NCBI GenBank assembly: GCA_023138835.1
Contig: JAGLOP010000009.1
Location: forward strand, 1 to 64,000
Source of the DNA: Arcobacteraceae bacterium
GTDB lineage: Bacteria > Campylobacterota > Campylobacteria > Campylobacterales > Arcobacteraceae
Length of the DNA stretch: 64,000 nt
Direction of reading: 5' to 3'
Made by a program: the position numbers and the translations under genes. The notes below the pieces were generated by a model, which was not told the origin of the DNA, searched no databases, and worked only from the letters and a program-made list of their open reading frames with translations. Shown one piece after another: positions 1 through 9,872 of this stretch. Each line of letters starts with the position of its first letter. Within the stretch, counting starts at the first letter, position 1.

Positions 1-98
1 TAGAATAAAATTCTTTCAGTTGTTGTAGTTTTTCCAGCATCAATATGTGCAGCAATTCCGATATTTCTTAGTCTTCCAAGTGGTGTTTTTCTTGCCAT
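1..98 (-). CDS. fusA: Elongation factor G, N-terminal fragment
   Basis: Only the first 32 codons lie in the window; the gene runs off the left edge. The translation begins [20 protein letters not shown] and continues into the P-loop A-H-I-D-A-G-K-T, which is the EF-G G1 motif. EF-G is the GTPase that drives ribosome translocation. It lies six bases downstream of rpsG on the same strand, the usual rpsL-rpsG-fusA order, so co-transcription is expected. The fragment is too short to comment on anything beyond the G1 motif. Confidence 0.95.
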   Translation of the reverse strand, partial: MARKTPLGRLRNIGIAAHIDAGKTTTTERILF

Positions 99-104
99 CT
101 TAGA

Positions 105-584
<480 letters not shown>

Positions 585-588
585 CTAC

Positions 589-963
589 TTATTTTTTTGG
601 TTTCTTAGTACCATACTTAGATCTTGCAACAGTTCTGTTTGCAACACCGGCAGTATCTAAAGCACCACGAACGATATGATATTTAACACCAGGTAAATCT
701 TTAATTCTACCCCCTCTTACTAGAACAATTGAATGCTCTTGAAGGTTATGACCTTCTCCACCGATATATGAAATTACTTCAAATCCAGAAGTTAATCTAA
801 CTTTTGCAACTTTTCTTAAAGCCGAGTTAGGTTTCTTTGGTGTAGTTGTATATACTCTTGTACATACTCCTCTTCTTTGTGGACACGATTCTAAAGCAGG
901 AGATTTTGATTTCTTAACTACTTTTTTTCGCTCTTTTCTAATCAATTGATTGATTGTAGGCAT
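589..963 (-). CDS. rpsL: 30S ribosomal protein S12
   Basis: 124 residues, begins [16 protein letters not shown]12 lies at the decoding centre. The segments [11 protein letters not shown] and [10 protein letters not shown] are present; Lys in the first and Lys in R-I-K-D-L-P are the wild-type residues at positions where streptomycin-resistance substitutions occur, so the gene looks sensitive-type. It is the first gene of the minus-strand rpsL-rpsG-fusA operon, and transcription presumably starts in the 964-1100 interval. Confidence 0.97.
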   Translation of the reverse strand: MPTINQLIRKERKKVVKKSKSPALESCPQRRGVCTRVYTTTPKKPNSALRKVAKVRLTSGFEVISYIGGEGHNLQEHSIVLVRGGRIKDLPGVKYHIVRGALDTAGVANRTVARSKYGTKKPKK

Positions 964-986
964 GTTTTCCCTTTAAATTTGGTTTG

Positions 987-1018
987 TTGCGATTAAACAT
1001 CGCTCAAGCTTCTCGCAA
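987..1018 (-). promoter_or_regulatory. Inverted repeat in rpsL leader
   Basis: TTGCGA at 987-992 pairs with TCGCAA at 1013-1018, and a nested GCGAT/ATCGC pair lies between them, about 25 bases upstream of the rpsL start. It may be a leader hairpin or chance. The remainder of 964-1200 shows no gene. A TATAAT at 1155-1160 is a candidate -10 box for the plus-strand gene at 1201. Confidence 0.3.
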
Positions 1019-1200
1019 TAAGATATAAATCTTATTTTGATACTACCTAATCTCAGAAAGGTTTATTCTTCTGAAAAAAGTTATGGATTATAGGAAAATT
1101 TTGCTTAAAGATAAGTTAGGCGGGGTTTTGATTGAATATTAATATCAATGGTACTATAATTATACAATAAAATTAACAGATGAAATTTAAGGGATATATT

Positions 1201-1764
1201 ATGGCAAAAAAAGTATTAATACCGTTGGCAACAGGCTTTGAAGAGATTGAAGCTGTTAGTTTAATTGATGTTTTAAGAAGAGCCGGAATTAAAGTGATAG
1301 TTGCAGCGCTAAATGACAGATTGCAAGTTCAAGGTGCAAATGGTATTATGGTAGTTGCCGATCAAAATATAGATGGAATAACCAGTGATGATATAGATAT
1401 GATATTACTTCCCGGCGGTTGGGGTGGTACCGATATATTATCTGAAAATCAATATATTCAAAATCTTTTAAAAGATATGAACCAAAAAGGCAAAAATATA
1501 GGTGCAATATGTGCAGCAGCATTTGCGTTAAACAATGCAGGAGTGTTATCACATAACTTTACATGCTATCCTTCAGTAGAAGAAAAAATAAGACTGGATG
1601 GTTATAGTTCGAATAAGCAAGTAGTTCAAGATGGTAATATTATCACTTCAAGAGGACCTGGGACTGCTATATGTTTAGGATTACAAATTGTGAAGATGTT
1701 TGCAGGTGATGAGATGTATCATGATTTAAAAGCTGGATTATTAGCTGATTTTTGTAAGGAGTAA
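1201..1764 (+). CDS. DJ-1/PfpI family protein (YajL-like)
   Basis: 187 residues from ATG 1201. This start is preferred to ATG 1180 because AAGGGA lies 7 bases before it and the protein then begins MAKKVLIPLATGFEEIE, typical of the DJ-1/ThiJ/YajL family. The conserved acidic residue in G-F-E-E-I-E and the nucleophile-elbow Cys in I-G-A-I-C-A-A-A are present. Family members act as redox-sensing chaperones, deglycases or glyoxalases; the exact reaction is disputed and cannot be fixed here. The next gene, a thioredoxin, follows after 4 bases, suggesting a small redox-protection operon. Confidence 0.9.
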   Translation: MAKKVLIPLATGFEEIEAVSLIDVLRRAGIKVIVAALNDRLQVQGANGIMVVADQNIDGITSDDIDMILLPGGWGGTDILSENQYIQNLLKDMNQKGKNIGAICAAAFALNNAGVLSHNFTCYPSVEEKIRLDGYSSNKQVVQDGNIITSRGPGTAICLGLQIVKMFAGDEMYHDLKAGLLADFCKE

Positions 1765-1768
1765 TGAT

Positions 1769-2191
1769 ATGAGAGTTATATGTCCACATTGTTTAAAAGT
1801 AAATAATGTACCAAAAAAAGATAGCTATAAAAAAGCTAATTGCGGTAGTTGTAAAAATTCTTTGTTAGATACAAAACCAATTGAGTTAAATAGCAGTAAT
1901 TTTGATGATGTTATGGTAAATAGTGAAATTCCCGTAATAGTAGATTTTTGGGCACCTTGGTGTGGACCATGCAAAATGATGGCTCCTACATTTTCAAGTG
2001 TTGCTTCTTCCTATCCGCTAAAAACTTTATTTGTTAAAGTTAATACGGAAAATGAACAGCAGCTAGGAACCAGATTTAATATAAGAAGCATCCCTACACT
2101 TGCCATATTTAAAGATGGTATTGAAGTTGAAAGGGTATCTGGTGCTTTGGATGCCAATAATTTAAATAGGTTTGTTCAGAAATATCTTTAA
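1769..2191 (+). CDS. trxC: Thioredoxin 2 with N-terminal zinc-ribbon
   Basis: 140 residues. An N-terminal C-P-H-C ... C-G-S-C pair within the first 30 residues forms the zinc-binding ribbon that distinguishes TrxC-type thioredoxins. The thioredoxin fold follows with active site W-C-G-P-C near residues 65-69 and the cis-proline segment R-S-I-P-T-L. It is a cytoplasmic disulfide reductase. AAGGAG lies 7 bases before the ATG. It directly follows the DJ-1-like gene and is probably co-transcribed with it. TrxC is usually oxidative-stress inducible, but no regulator site is evident here. Confidence 0.92.
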   Translation: MRVICPHCLKVNNVPKKDSYKKANCGSCKNSLLDTKPIELNSSNFDDVMVNSEIPVIVDFWAPWCGPCKMMAPTFSSVASSYPLKTLFVKVNTENEQQLGTRFNIRSIPTLAIFKDGIEVERVSGALDANNLNRFVQKYL

Positions 2192-2200
2192 TTATGTTGA

Positions 2201-2938
2201 TTATACCTGAACCATTTTTCTTCTAAGATATGCTATTTTTGTTTGCAAAGGTAAATTTTTAGGGCAGGTATCATCACAGCCTAATAAACTCATACACCCA
2301 AAGACACCCTCATCATCTCCAATAATTTCAAACATATCTTCATCAGTTCTATCATCTCTTGGATCTACTGCATAACGAGCCACTCTATTGAGTGCAACTG
2401 CACCTTTAAATTTTGGCCGCATTCTTTTAGTACCGCAAGCAGCTATACAACATCCACATTCAATACAACGATCAAGTTCAAAAACATCATCTGCTACTTC
2501 CGGTTCCATCGGTTTTTCTATTTTATTTATATCAGTAATCTCGTTTGTATGTATCCAACTTTCAATCTCTTTACTCATATCTTTCATCCAATTTGCCGTA
2601 TCTATTGACAAATCACCAATAAGTTTAAAAATAGGCAAAGGTAAAAGTGTGATTTCACCATCAGGATATGAAGCAGTTAATGTTTTACATGCTAAAGTAG
2701 GAATGCCGTTTATCACCATTGAACAACTACCGCAAATACCAGCTCGACATACAAAATCAAATTGTAAAGTATGATCAAGTTTATCTCTTATAAAATTTAA
2801 TGCAACAAAGATTGTCATCCCCGGAGTTTCTTCTATCTCATAAGTTTTTAATTTTGGTTTATCTTTACAATCAAGTGGGTTATCTTCGCAGTCAAGCGGA
2901 TTATATTTAAAAATATGAAATTTTAATTTTCTACTCAT
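2201..2938 (-). CDS. frdB: Fumarate reductase iron-sulfur subunit
   Basis: Electron-transfer subunit linking the diheme FrdC to the flavoprotein FrdA. Ligands for all three clusters are visible: C-R-A-G-I-C-G-S-C for [2Fe-2S], [11 protein letters not shown] for [4Fe-4S], and [12 protein letters not shown] for [3Fe-4S]/[4Fe-4S]. ATG 2938 is chosen over the TTG at 2944 because an AGGA lies about 7 bases upstream; it overlaps the frdA stop by 8 bases. The N-terminus contains a short tandem duplication, N-P-L-D-C-E-D then N-P-L-D-C-K-D, not in Wolinella FrdB as I recall it. Confidence 0.95.
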   Translation of the reverse strand: MSRKLKFHIFKYNPLDCEDNPLDCKDKPKLKTYEIEETPGMTIFVALNFIRDKLDHTLQFDFVCRAGICGSCSMVINGIPTLACKTLTASYPDGEITLLPLPIFKLIGDLSIDTANWMKDMSKEIESWIHTNEITDINKIEKPMEPEVADDVFELDRCIECGCCIAACGTKRMRPKFKGAVALNRVARYAVDPRDDRTDEDMFEIIGDDEGVFGCMSLLGCDDTCPKNLPLQTKIAYLRRKMVQV

Positions 2939-4931
2939 AACCAATTCCTACTCTTTCATTTTTTTCTTTATATTTCTTTGGCAACTCAAAAGGCATAATT
3001 ATCTCTTGAACTTCAAATCTGTCACAAGCAAAATTGGCCTCTTTGATTGCATTTACTGTATTTAGCCTCTTTTGTGAATTCTCATGCTCAATAATATTAC
3101 CTTTTTTACCATATCCTCTAAATCCGGGAGGAAGCTCCATACTCATAATGTCGATATCTTCATATTCAACCTTGGGTTCATCTTGACAAGTTTTATCCCA
3201 AGATGTAAGTGTTCGTTTCAGCCAGTTTTTATCATCTCTTTTAGGAAAATCTTCCCTTGTATGCGCTCCTCTACTTTCAGTTCTAAGCAAGGCACCTTTT
3301 GTTATACAAAGGGCAAGTTTTAACATTTTTTTAACTCGAAGAGTATCTATAAGTCCAGGATTTGCTGATTTTGCACCTGTCCGTATATATACTCCGTCAC
3401 TTTGTTTTAGCAGTTCTTTTAGTTCATCAAAAGCCTCTTGTAAATCATCACCGGTTCTAAAAATACCAACTTTATCCATCATAACTTTTCTCATTTTATC
3501 TCTTATTTCATAGATACTTAATTCGTTTGGCTTATGAATTAAATCACAAACATTAGCAAGGATAATATCTTGTTCTTCATCAAACTCTTTCATAAAATCA
3601 AGTGCCAGTTTTGTATCAAATAATAAGTTATGGTTTCTACAATACTTTTGTACATACTCCCCGATAATCATACCGGATACTACAGTTTCAGCTACAGAAT
3701 TTCCACCAAGCCTGTTAAATCCATGCAGATCCCAACAAGCAGCTTCCCCACAAGAAAACAAACCTTTAAGATGAGGAGAGTGTCCTGTTTCATCAACTTT
3801 TATACCACCCATTGAATAGTGCTGCATAGGTCGTACAGGTATCCAAACACCTTCCTCTGCCGGGTCAATTCCTAAAAAGTTCATACAAATTTCTTGCATA
3901 TCTCGTAAGTTTTTTTCTATATGCTCACGACCCAAAATAGAAATATCAAGCCATAGGTGATCTCCATAAACAGATTTGACACCTTTCCCTTTTCTTATAT
4001 GTTCGGTCATTCTTCGACTCACTACATCTCTTGAAGCTAATTCTTTTTTCTCAGGCTCATAGTCAGGCATAAATCTATAACCATCCACATCTCTTAAAAT
4101 TCCGCCATCTCCTCTACAACCTTCTGTCATAAGTATTCCAGACGGTACAAGTGCTGTTGGATGAAACTGTACTGCTTCCATATTTGCTAATTTTGCAATT
4201 CCTGTTTCAAGTGCAATTGCTGCACCAGTACCTTCACAAATTACAGCATTTGTGGATGCTTCATAAATTCGACCATACCCGCCTGTTGCTATTACTGTAG
4301 CTTTTGATAGATACGCAGATATTTTACCGGTCATTAAATCTTTGACAACCGCACCATAACAAACATCATCTTTATAGATTAATTTAACAGCTTCTTTTTT
4401 TTCTAAAATTGTTACATCATTTTTAATTGCTTCATTTGCCACTGCATAAAGCATAGTGTGTCCTGTAGCATCTGCTGTATAGCAGGTTCGCCACTTTTTA
4501 GTTCCGCCAAAATCTCTTGAAGTGATAAGCCCATGAACATCTTCTGATTCTGTGATAGTTGTATGTTCACCATTTATTACGACTGTTTTATCGCCTTTTT
4601 GTATCCTGCTCCAAGGAACTCCCCAAGCAGTAAGTTCTCTTATAGCTTTAGGTGCAACATGAGTAAACATCCGTGCAACTTTTTGGTCACAACCCCAGTC
4701 ACTTCCTTTCACTGTATCTTCAAAATGAATATCTTCATTATCCCCTTTACTCATCACACTATTTGCCAAACTAGCTTGCATACCTCCTTGAGCTGCTGCA
4801 CTATGTGATCTTTTCACAGGAACTAAAGATAAAACTGTAGTTTTAAAACCGGCTTTTTTTGTAGCAATAGCCAATCTAAGACCTGCTAATCCACCACCTA
4901 TAACTAAAGTATCTGTATAAAAAATCTTCAT
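2931..4931 (-). CDS. frdA: Fumarate reductase flavoprotein subunit
   Basis: 666-residue catalytic subunit that reduces fumarate to succinate and can work in reverse. The FAD dinucleotide fold G-G-G-L-A-G-L-R is at residues 12-19, and the histidine in [11 protein letters not shown] is the covalent FAD attachment site. Active-site segments Q-F-H-P-T-A-L and S-R-D-V-V-S-R-R-M are present, as is the C-terminal [13 protein letters not shown]. It sits between frdC (its start abuts the frdC stop) and frdB (8-base overlap). Length and order match the Wolinella/Campylobacter enzyme. Confidence 0.96.
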   Translation of the reverse strand: MKIFYTDTLVIGGGLAGLRLAIATKKAGFKTTVLSLVPVKRSHSAAAQGGMQASLANSVMSKGDNEDIHFEDTVKGSDWGCDQKVARMFTHVAPKAIRELTAWGVPWSRIQKGDKTVVINGEHTTITESEDVHGLITSRDFGGTKKWRTCYTADATGHTMLYAVANEAIKNDVTILEKKEAVKLIYKDDVCYGAVVKDLMTGKISAYLSKATVIATGGYGRIYEASTNAVICEGTGAAIALETGIAKLANMEAVQFHPTALVPSGILMTEGCRGDGGILRDVDGYRFMPDYEPEKKELASRDVVSRRMTEHIRKGKGVKSVYGDHLWLDISILGREHIEKNLRDMQEICMNFLGIDPAEEGVWIPVRPMQHYSMGGIKVDETGHSPHLKGLFSCGEAACWDLHGFNRLGGNSVAETVVSGMIIGEYVQKYCRNHNLLFDTKLALDFMKEFDEEQDIILANVCDLIHKPNELSIYEIRDKMRKVMMDKVGIFRTGDDLQEAFDELKELLKQSDGVYIRTGAKSANPGLIDTLRVKKMLKLALCITKGALLRTESRGAHTREDFPKRDDKNWLKRTLTSWDKTCQDEPKVEYEDIDIMSMELPPGFRGYGKKGNIIEHENSQKRLNTVNAIKEANFACDRFEVQEIIMPFELPKKYKEKNERVGIGYE

Positions 4932-5705
4932 CTAACTACCTTGCACATGAGTTGGTATATATTTCTGCCCATAATTATCTTGATGTTCAAATCCGATTTT
5001 CATATAAGCACTCAAAGACAAAATTCCTAAAACAATATAAAATCCGATTATAAAGTTTCGTACTTTTTTAAGTTTTTCTCTTGTAACTTTGTATATTTTA
5101 TCATTAAACCAACCCCATTTCACAGCCAGTCTGTATAAACCAATAGTTGCATGAAGTTCCACTGCAATAAGTAAAATAATATACATTAACCAAGCATTGT
5201 CAGTCCAAATCCGATCGGAGCTTAAAAATGGTCCAATATTCGCAGGTTCACTCATCATTTGATAAAGATGCATAGATGCTATAAAGAATAAAATAAATCC
5301 TGTGATTATCTGAACTGCCCAAAGCTTGGTATCACTGTGTGGATACATGTGAGTATGAGAATTAAAATTTCTAAATTGTCTATAAGAATTTGGAAACTTT
5401 CTTATGGCTAAAATAGAATGAAAAACTATAATTATAAAAATAAACAAAGCAAATCCAACTATAAAAGCAGGGTCACCGCCCTCAACAAATAAACTTCCAG
5501 ATAAAATTTTATCAACAGTGTGCATAAAGTCTTTACTTATTAAAATTGACGATACAAACAGAAGATGGAATTTGATAAAAACAGCTAAAATCAAGCCTGT
5601 AAGACTTTGGTAAAAATCAAGACGGGCAGGAATTCTACTTTTTGTACCATCTACTTTTCTGTCTATTAAACCCTCTAAAATATGATTTGTTTTATTATGA
5701 TTCAT
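4932..5705 (-). CDS. frdC: Fumarate reductase diheme cytochrome b subunit
   Basis: 257 residues with five hydrophobic segments, matching Wolinella-type FrdC, the membrane anchor that oxidises menaquinol through two b-hemes. Candidate heme-ligand histidines lie in K-F-H-L-L-F (His47), F-H-S-I-L-A-I-R, S-M-H-L-Y-Q-M-M and V-E-L-H-A-T-I-G-L-Y-R. The glutamate just before the last His corresponds to the E-pathway Glu of the Wolinella enzyme. It is the first gene of the frdCAB operon. The 5706-5782 gap upstream holds its promoter region but no clear boxes. Confidence 0.94.
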   Translation of the reverse strand: MNHNKTNHILEGLIDRKVDGTKSRIPARLDFYQSLTGLILAVFIKFHLLFVSSILISKDFMHTVDKILSGSLFVEGGDPAFIVGFALFIFIIIVFHSILAIRKFPNSYRQFRNFNSHTHMYPHSDTKLWAVQIITGFILFFIASMHLYQMMSEPANIGPFLSSDRIWTDNAWLMYIILLIAVELHATIGLYRLAVKWGWFNDKIYKVTREKLKKVRNFIIGFYIVLGILSLSAYMKIGFEHQDNYGQKYIPTHVQGS

Positions 5706-5782
5706 TTATTTCCTAAAATACTCAACTAATTATAAGTAAATTATATCCAAAACAGCCCAAGAATCAGTTGATATAATTATTT

Positions 5783-6748
5783 TTAAAAATGTACAAACAA
5801 CTTCACAAAATAATAATCATCAAAAGAACCAAATTCACTTTGTTTATTTGAACTATAATCAAACATCCCAACCGATAAAGTAACCTCATCATCAAGACTG
5901 TAATTTATACTGGGTGTTAGTATATAGCTTTTATCTTCTAAATTTTTTATAACCAAAAGATTTAAACTCAGTAATGCATCTACTTGATACGAAGCAGTTG
6001 ACCCCAAATGCCTGCTTTTAGTTTTACTCTCATATTTATATTCCCCTAAAATCGTTAAAGAGTTTTCAAAACCATACTCACCACCCACAATATATTTATA
6101 TGAATCTGTATTGGTAATTGTATCCTTAAAATATCCGCCTTCACTTCTTAGTTCAATCCCGCTGTTTAAAAGTTCACCTTCAAGTTCATATCCTAGAATT
6201 TCTTGGTTTTGTTTATCATCATCTAAAATAACAAGTGCTGCATCTGCAACATCTAAATAGCCTTTTATCCTAAATGCCGATTTTCTTTTTGAATAGGTTA
6301 CATCAAGATTTGACAAGTCACCTATAGCGTATTCATATCTTATTGATTCCACCCCTTTTCGCTCACTTGTTTCTATAGAAGTTGAATCGATAGGATTAAA
6401 TATATCTATAGGATTCCAAATTCTGCCAACTCCAAAAGGTATCCTTTGAAGCCCTGCTGCAAAAAGATGTTTTTCACCTGTGTATTTTAAATATCCTCTG
6501 TAAAAATCTGTTTTATTAACATTTTTTTTGATTTTGTGATTATAGTTATTTGTATTATCAATTATAATTTTAATAAAAGTATTTTCATATTTTTCATCTT
6601 CAATTAGTGTATCCAAACGAAGTCTATTGTAGTCCTTAAGTTCACTGGAAGTGGTTGAAGTTATAATATTTGTATTTTCCAATTCCAATTGTGCATCAAA
6701 TGCATACAAAAAACTGCAAAGAAAAAGAGTATTAAGAAATAATCTCAT
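5783..6748 (-). CDS. Putative outer-membrane beta-barrel protein
   Basis: 321 residues. A signal peptide (MRLFLNTLFLCSFLYAFDAQ) is followed by alternating polar/hydrophobic strands with aromatic ends. The last residue is Phe in V-K-L-F-V-H-F, typical of BAM-assembled barrels. The segment R-I-P-F-G-V-G-R-I-W-N-P-I-D resembles DUF1302-like and porin-like barrels. I do not recognise a named family. It is the last gene of the five-gene operon and overlaps the ATPase gene by 17 bases, so it is probably the outer-membrane acceptor or channel for what the ABC transporter and LolA-like carrier handle. Confidence 0.75.
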   Translation of the reverse strand: MRLFLNTLFLCSFLYAFDAQLELENTNIITSTTSSELKDYNRLRLDTLIEDEKYENTFIKIIIDNTNNYNHKIKKNVNKTDFYRGYLKYTGEKHLFAAGLQRIPFGVGRIWNPIDIFNPIDSTSIETSERKGVESIRYEYAIGDLSNLDVTYSKRKSAFRIKGYLDVADAALVILDDDKQNQEILGYELEGELLNSGIELRSEGGYFKDTITNTDSYKYIVGGEYGFENSLTILGEYKYESKTKSRHLGSTASYQVDALLSLNLLVIKNLEDKSYILTPSINYSLDDEVTLSVGMFDYSSNKQSEFGSFDDYYFVKLFVHF

Positions 6749-7436
6749 TTTTAAATACTTTCCCGTCTTTTAATATTATTGACCTTTTAGCTTTTGCTAT
6801 AACCATTGGGTCGTGTGAAGAAAATATAATTGTAATATTCTCCTCCTCATTTAATCGCTCCATCATATCCATGAGTTCCCCGGCACTTACACTGTCAAGA
6901 TTTGCAGTTGGTTCATCTGCTAATATCAGCTTTGGTTTAGTAGCCACTGCTCTTGCAACTGCAACGCGCTGTTGCTGTCCGCCGCTTAGATGTGACGGCA
7001 GTTTGTATAATATTGACTCAATATCTAATTTTTTAGCAATCTCTAAAACTCTTTTATCACAATTTTCTTGCGATTTTCCTTGAAGTTTCATAATATATTC
7101 AATATTTTCTTTAGCTGTTAATACCGGTACTAAATTGTATGCTTGAAATACAAAACCAATATTGTCTCTTCGTTCATCTGATAATTTATCTTCATCCAAA
7201 TACGAGATATTTATATTATCAAGTATAACTTCACCCATACTTGGACCGTCAAGTCCACCAATCAAATTTAGAAGTGTAGTTTTTCCGCTTCCGCTAGGTC
7301 CGCTTAAAACTACAAATTCACCTTTATTTAATTCAATATTTATATCTTTTAAGCCTATAACTTCAATATCACTGTTTGGATTAAATATTTTTGTAATATT
7401 CTTTATTTGTATAAATTTATTATCAACTCTATCCAT
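6732..7436 (-). CDS. ABC transporter ATP-binding protein, LolD/MacB type
   Basis: 234 residues: a single ABC ATPase domain with Walker A G-P-S-G-S-G-K-T-T, signature L-S-G-G-Q-Q-Q-R and Walker B L-I-L-A-D-E-P-T-A-N-L-D. The A-N-L-D and Q-Q-Q-R-V-A-V-A-R-A features are typical of the LolD/MacB/FtsE group that powers FtsX-type permeases rather than solute importers. It overlaps the upstream permease gene by 8 bases (ATGG start nested in the permease stop region), which implies translational coupling. Two different FtsX-like permeases next to it suggest a LolCDE-like heterodimer. Confidence 0.93.
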   Translation of the reverse strand: MDRVDNKFIQIKNITKIFNPNSDIEVIGLKDINIELNKGEFVVLSGPSGSGKTTLLNLIGGLDGPSMGEVILDNINISYLDEDKLSDERRDNIGFVFQAYNLVPVLTAKENIEYIMKLQGKSQENCDKRVLEIAKKLDIESILYKLPSHLSGGQQQRVAVARAVATKPKLILADEPTANLDSVSAGELMDMMERLNEEENITIIFSSHDPMVIAKAKRSIILKDGKVFKNEIIS

Positions 7437-8646
7437 TTATCATCTCCGTTGGCTTGGATTTTTTTAAAATTTTTAAAGGTATTAAAACACTTAAAACCAT
7501 AGCTATGGCAACTGAAGCAAAAGCCATTATAAAATAATCATACTTTATAACGGCATATATAACAGCATCCATTCCAAACTCATCTAAAGCATTTGAATAT
7601 GAACTCAAATCAAGTCCGTAAATATTGAAATAATACAGCGTTGCCCCGCCTAAAACAGAACCTATTATAAATCCAATTATACCTATAAAAAAACTTTCAA
7701 AGAATATAATAGCAGACAAAATTCTAAACTTTGTACCAATAGCTCTTAATATCCCAAACTCTCTTAATCGCTCTAAAACTGAAACTAATACAACCCCAAA
7801 TATACCAATAGTTGCAGTAAAAAATACAATCAAATAACTTATAAGAGAAAATTGCTCCATCATAACTTGCCCTTGCAAAAGTGCCGGATAGAGTTCATCC
7901 CATCTAAAAATCTCTAAATTTTTAAACTTTTCTTTTAAATACTCTTGATACTTTTTGATTTCATTTGTATCTTTAAATATTATAGATATTTGACTAACCC
8001 CTTCAATACCAAAAAACTTCTTTGCTTTTTGTATATCAATAAATATACCCATTTTATCTATTGGCATATTATTTGTTTTTATTATTCCTGTAACTTTTAA
8101 GCTAATTGAATTTACTTCATTATTTATAGTTTGCGAAGATAGAATTATCTTTTTACCAATTTTTAGTTTTAGTTTTTTTGCCAGTTTAAAGCCAACTATC
8201 ACACCACGAGATTTTTTACCGAAACTATACTCTCCATCTATGATATAAGTATCAAGTTGTGATTGTATTTTCTCTTCATTCAAATCTATACCATAAATTT
8301 GTGTAGGATTTGAATAACCGGCAGTTGCTACTAATCCGCCTGATTGCACCCTCTTGACATAACTTTTTATATCATTGTTTGCTTTTAGCTCTTTTTCAAT
8401 TTCATTCAAATTTGTTATTTGTAAATCAATTGATTTTTCCTGCTTAAAACCTTTGGCATAAAGACTAATATGACCACTATCACTTTTAATAGCATTATCT
8501 ATCATCTGTTTATACATCCCCTCATAAATCCCTTGCATAAATAAAAGAGCCCATAACGAAACAGCAATCATAAATATAACTAAAAAAGTCCTGACCTTTC
8601 TTCTAAAAAGTGATAAAATAGCCGTTTTAAAAATAAGCTTATACAT
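7429..8646 (-). CDS. FtsX/MacB-type ABC permease (second copy)
   Basis: 405 residues with the layout of LolC/E-type permeases: a transmembrane helix near residues 15-35, a large periplasmic MacB-PCD-like domain to about residue 260, then three C-terminal helices. The FtsX signature lies in L-E-R-L-R-E-F-G-I-L-R-A-I-G-T. The substrate cannot be deduced; the neighbours (LolA-like carrier, outer-membrane barrel) favour a lipid or lipoprotein. It overlaps the upstream permease by 8 bases. Confidence 0.9.
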   Translation of the reverse strand: MYKLIFKTAILSLFRRKVRTFLVIFMIAVSLWALLFMQGIYEGMYKQMIDNAIKSDSGHISLYAKGFKQEKSIDLQITNLNEIEKELKANNDIKSYVKRVQSGGLVATAGYSNPTQIYGIDLNEEKIQSQLDTYIIDGEYSFGKKSRGVIVGFKLAKKLKLKIGKKIILSSQTINNEVNSISLKVTGIIKTNNMPIDKMGIFIDIQKAKKFFGIEGVSQISIIFKDTNEIKKYQEYLKEKFKNLEIFRWDELYPALLQGQVMMEQFSLISYLIVFFTATIGIFGVVLVSVLERLREFGILRAIGTKFRILSAIIFFESFFIGIIGFIIGSVLGGATLYYFNIYGLDLSSYSNALDEFGMDAVIYAVIKYDYFIMAFASVAIAMVLSVLIPLKILKKSKPTEMING

Positions 8647-9868
8647 GATTTATAGCCTCTACGGGTTTGTAGCTGTTTACTTTTAAAATTGGATATAAGG
8701 TAGCTAAGATATTTAAAACAAATATTATAATAATGTCCCTCAAAATCGTAACAAGATTAAAATCTGTAGGCAGAGTTGTTGCCATCATTCCGTATTGTTT
8801 AAACTGATCCTCAAATTGGGCACCGTAATCTATAGGATTGATATTAAAATAATATGCCAAATATGCGCCAATCAAACCACCTATTATTGCACTAATAGTT
8901 GCTAAGACAACAGACTCAAAAAGCAGCATCTGTTTTATTTGAGCTTTACTTGTACCAATAGCTTTTAATACACCGATCTCTTTTATCCTTGCATACACAA
9001 CAAGCAAAGTATATATCAAAATCACAAAAGCAATCACAATGAAAAATATAGATAGAGTCAAATATCCAAAAACAGAATCAAGTTCCATAGCTTTTAGAAG
9101 TGAGCTCATAAACTGCTCCCAACTTTTTGACTCTAACTCTGTTGGTAAAAGTTTATCTATCTCATTACTCAATTTTAATGAGTTTTTAGTATTTTTTGGC
9201 AACACTACTATGCTGGTTGCCAGATTGGAACTTACAAAAATCTCATCAAAATAACTACTGTTTAAAAATGCACTGTTAGCATCAAAATCATAAAGACCCG
9301 TTTGAAATATCCCTTTAACTTTAAAAGTATCCGCACAAAATGAATAATCAGCTCCGCTCCCTATAAACGAAACCTCATCACCTATATCTATTTTTAATCT
9401 ATAAGCTAACTCATTTCCAATATATAAAGAGTTTGTATCATTGTTATTTAGGTATTCACCTTTTAAAAGTGACTTATAAAGTTTTGATAAGTTTTTTTCT
9501 TTTTGTGGATTTATACCGGTTACCACAGCTCCTACTGATTTATCTTTTGAAGCGAATAATACAGAGGTTTCAAATCTGGAAGAAAAAGTATCAATTTGTC
9601 TGTTTGTCTGTAATTTATCCAACACCTTTTTTTTATCAAATATCAGATGTTCAAAGCTTGGATTGTCTCTAAATTTTTTATGAGTTATTTGTATATAACT
9701 AGGATATACTTCAACAGCATTTTTAAGCATTTTATCATGTGATCCATCAGTAAGTGCCGACATAAATACAAGCAAAGCAGTACTCGCAATACCTAAGAGT
9801 ACAGTTACTATTGATCTCTTTTTATTGTAAGTTATATTTTTTAAAGCGATTTGATATATTGGGTTCAT
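8639..9868 (-). CDS. FtsX/MacB-type ABC permease (first copy)
   Basis: 409 residues with the same architecture as its downstream neighbour: N-terminal helix, MacB-like periplasmic domain and three C-terminal helices. The motif A-R-I-K-E-I-G-V-L-K-A-I-G-T-S corresponds to R-L-R-E-F-G-I-L-R-A-I-G-T in the partner. The two permeases are diverged, as LolC and LolE are, so a heterodimer with one shared ATPase is the simplest reading. It starts 4 bases after the LolA-like gene stop. Confidence 0.9.
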   Translation of the reverse strand: MNPIYQIALKNITYNKKRSIVTVLLGIASTALLVFMSALTDGSHDKMLKNAVEVYPSYIQITHKKFRDNPSFEHLIFDKKKVLDKLQTNRQIDTFSSRFETSVLFASKDKSVGAVVTGINPQKEKNLSKLYKSLLKGEYLNNNDTNSLYIGNELAYRLKIDIGDEVSFIGSGADYSFCADTFKVKGIFQTGLYDFDANSAFLNSSYFDEIFVSSNLATSIVVLPKNTKNSLKLSNEIDKLLPTELESKSWEQFMSSLLKAMELDSVFGYLTLSIFFIVIAFVILIYTLLVVYARIKEIGVLKAIGTSKAQIKQMLLFESVVLATISAIIGGLIGAYLAYYFNINPIDYGAQFEDQFKQYGMMATTLPTDFNLVTILRDIIIIFVLNILATLYPILKVNSYKPVEAINHV

Positions 9869-9872
9869 AATA

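Noticed and set aside
1657-1661. Genome-wide avoidance of CCWGG as a sign of the R-M target
   Set aside because: A CCTGG is present at this position and counting by eye in low-GC DNA gives no test.
2388-2774. Antisense open frame over frdB
   Set aside because: Shadow of a conserved gene; no ribosome site and no recognisable protein features.
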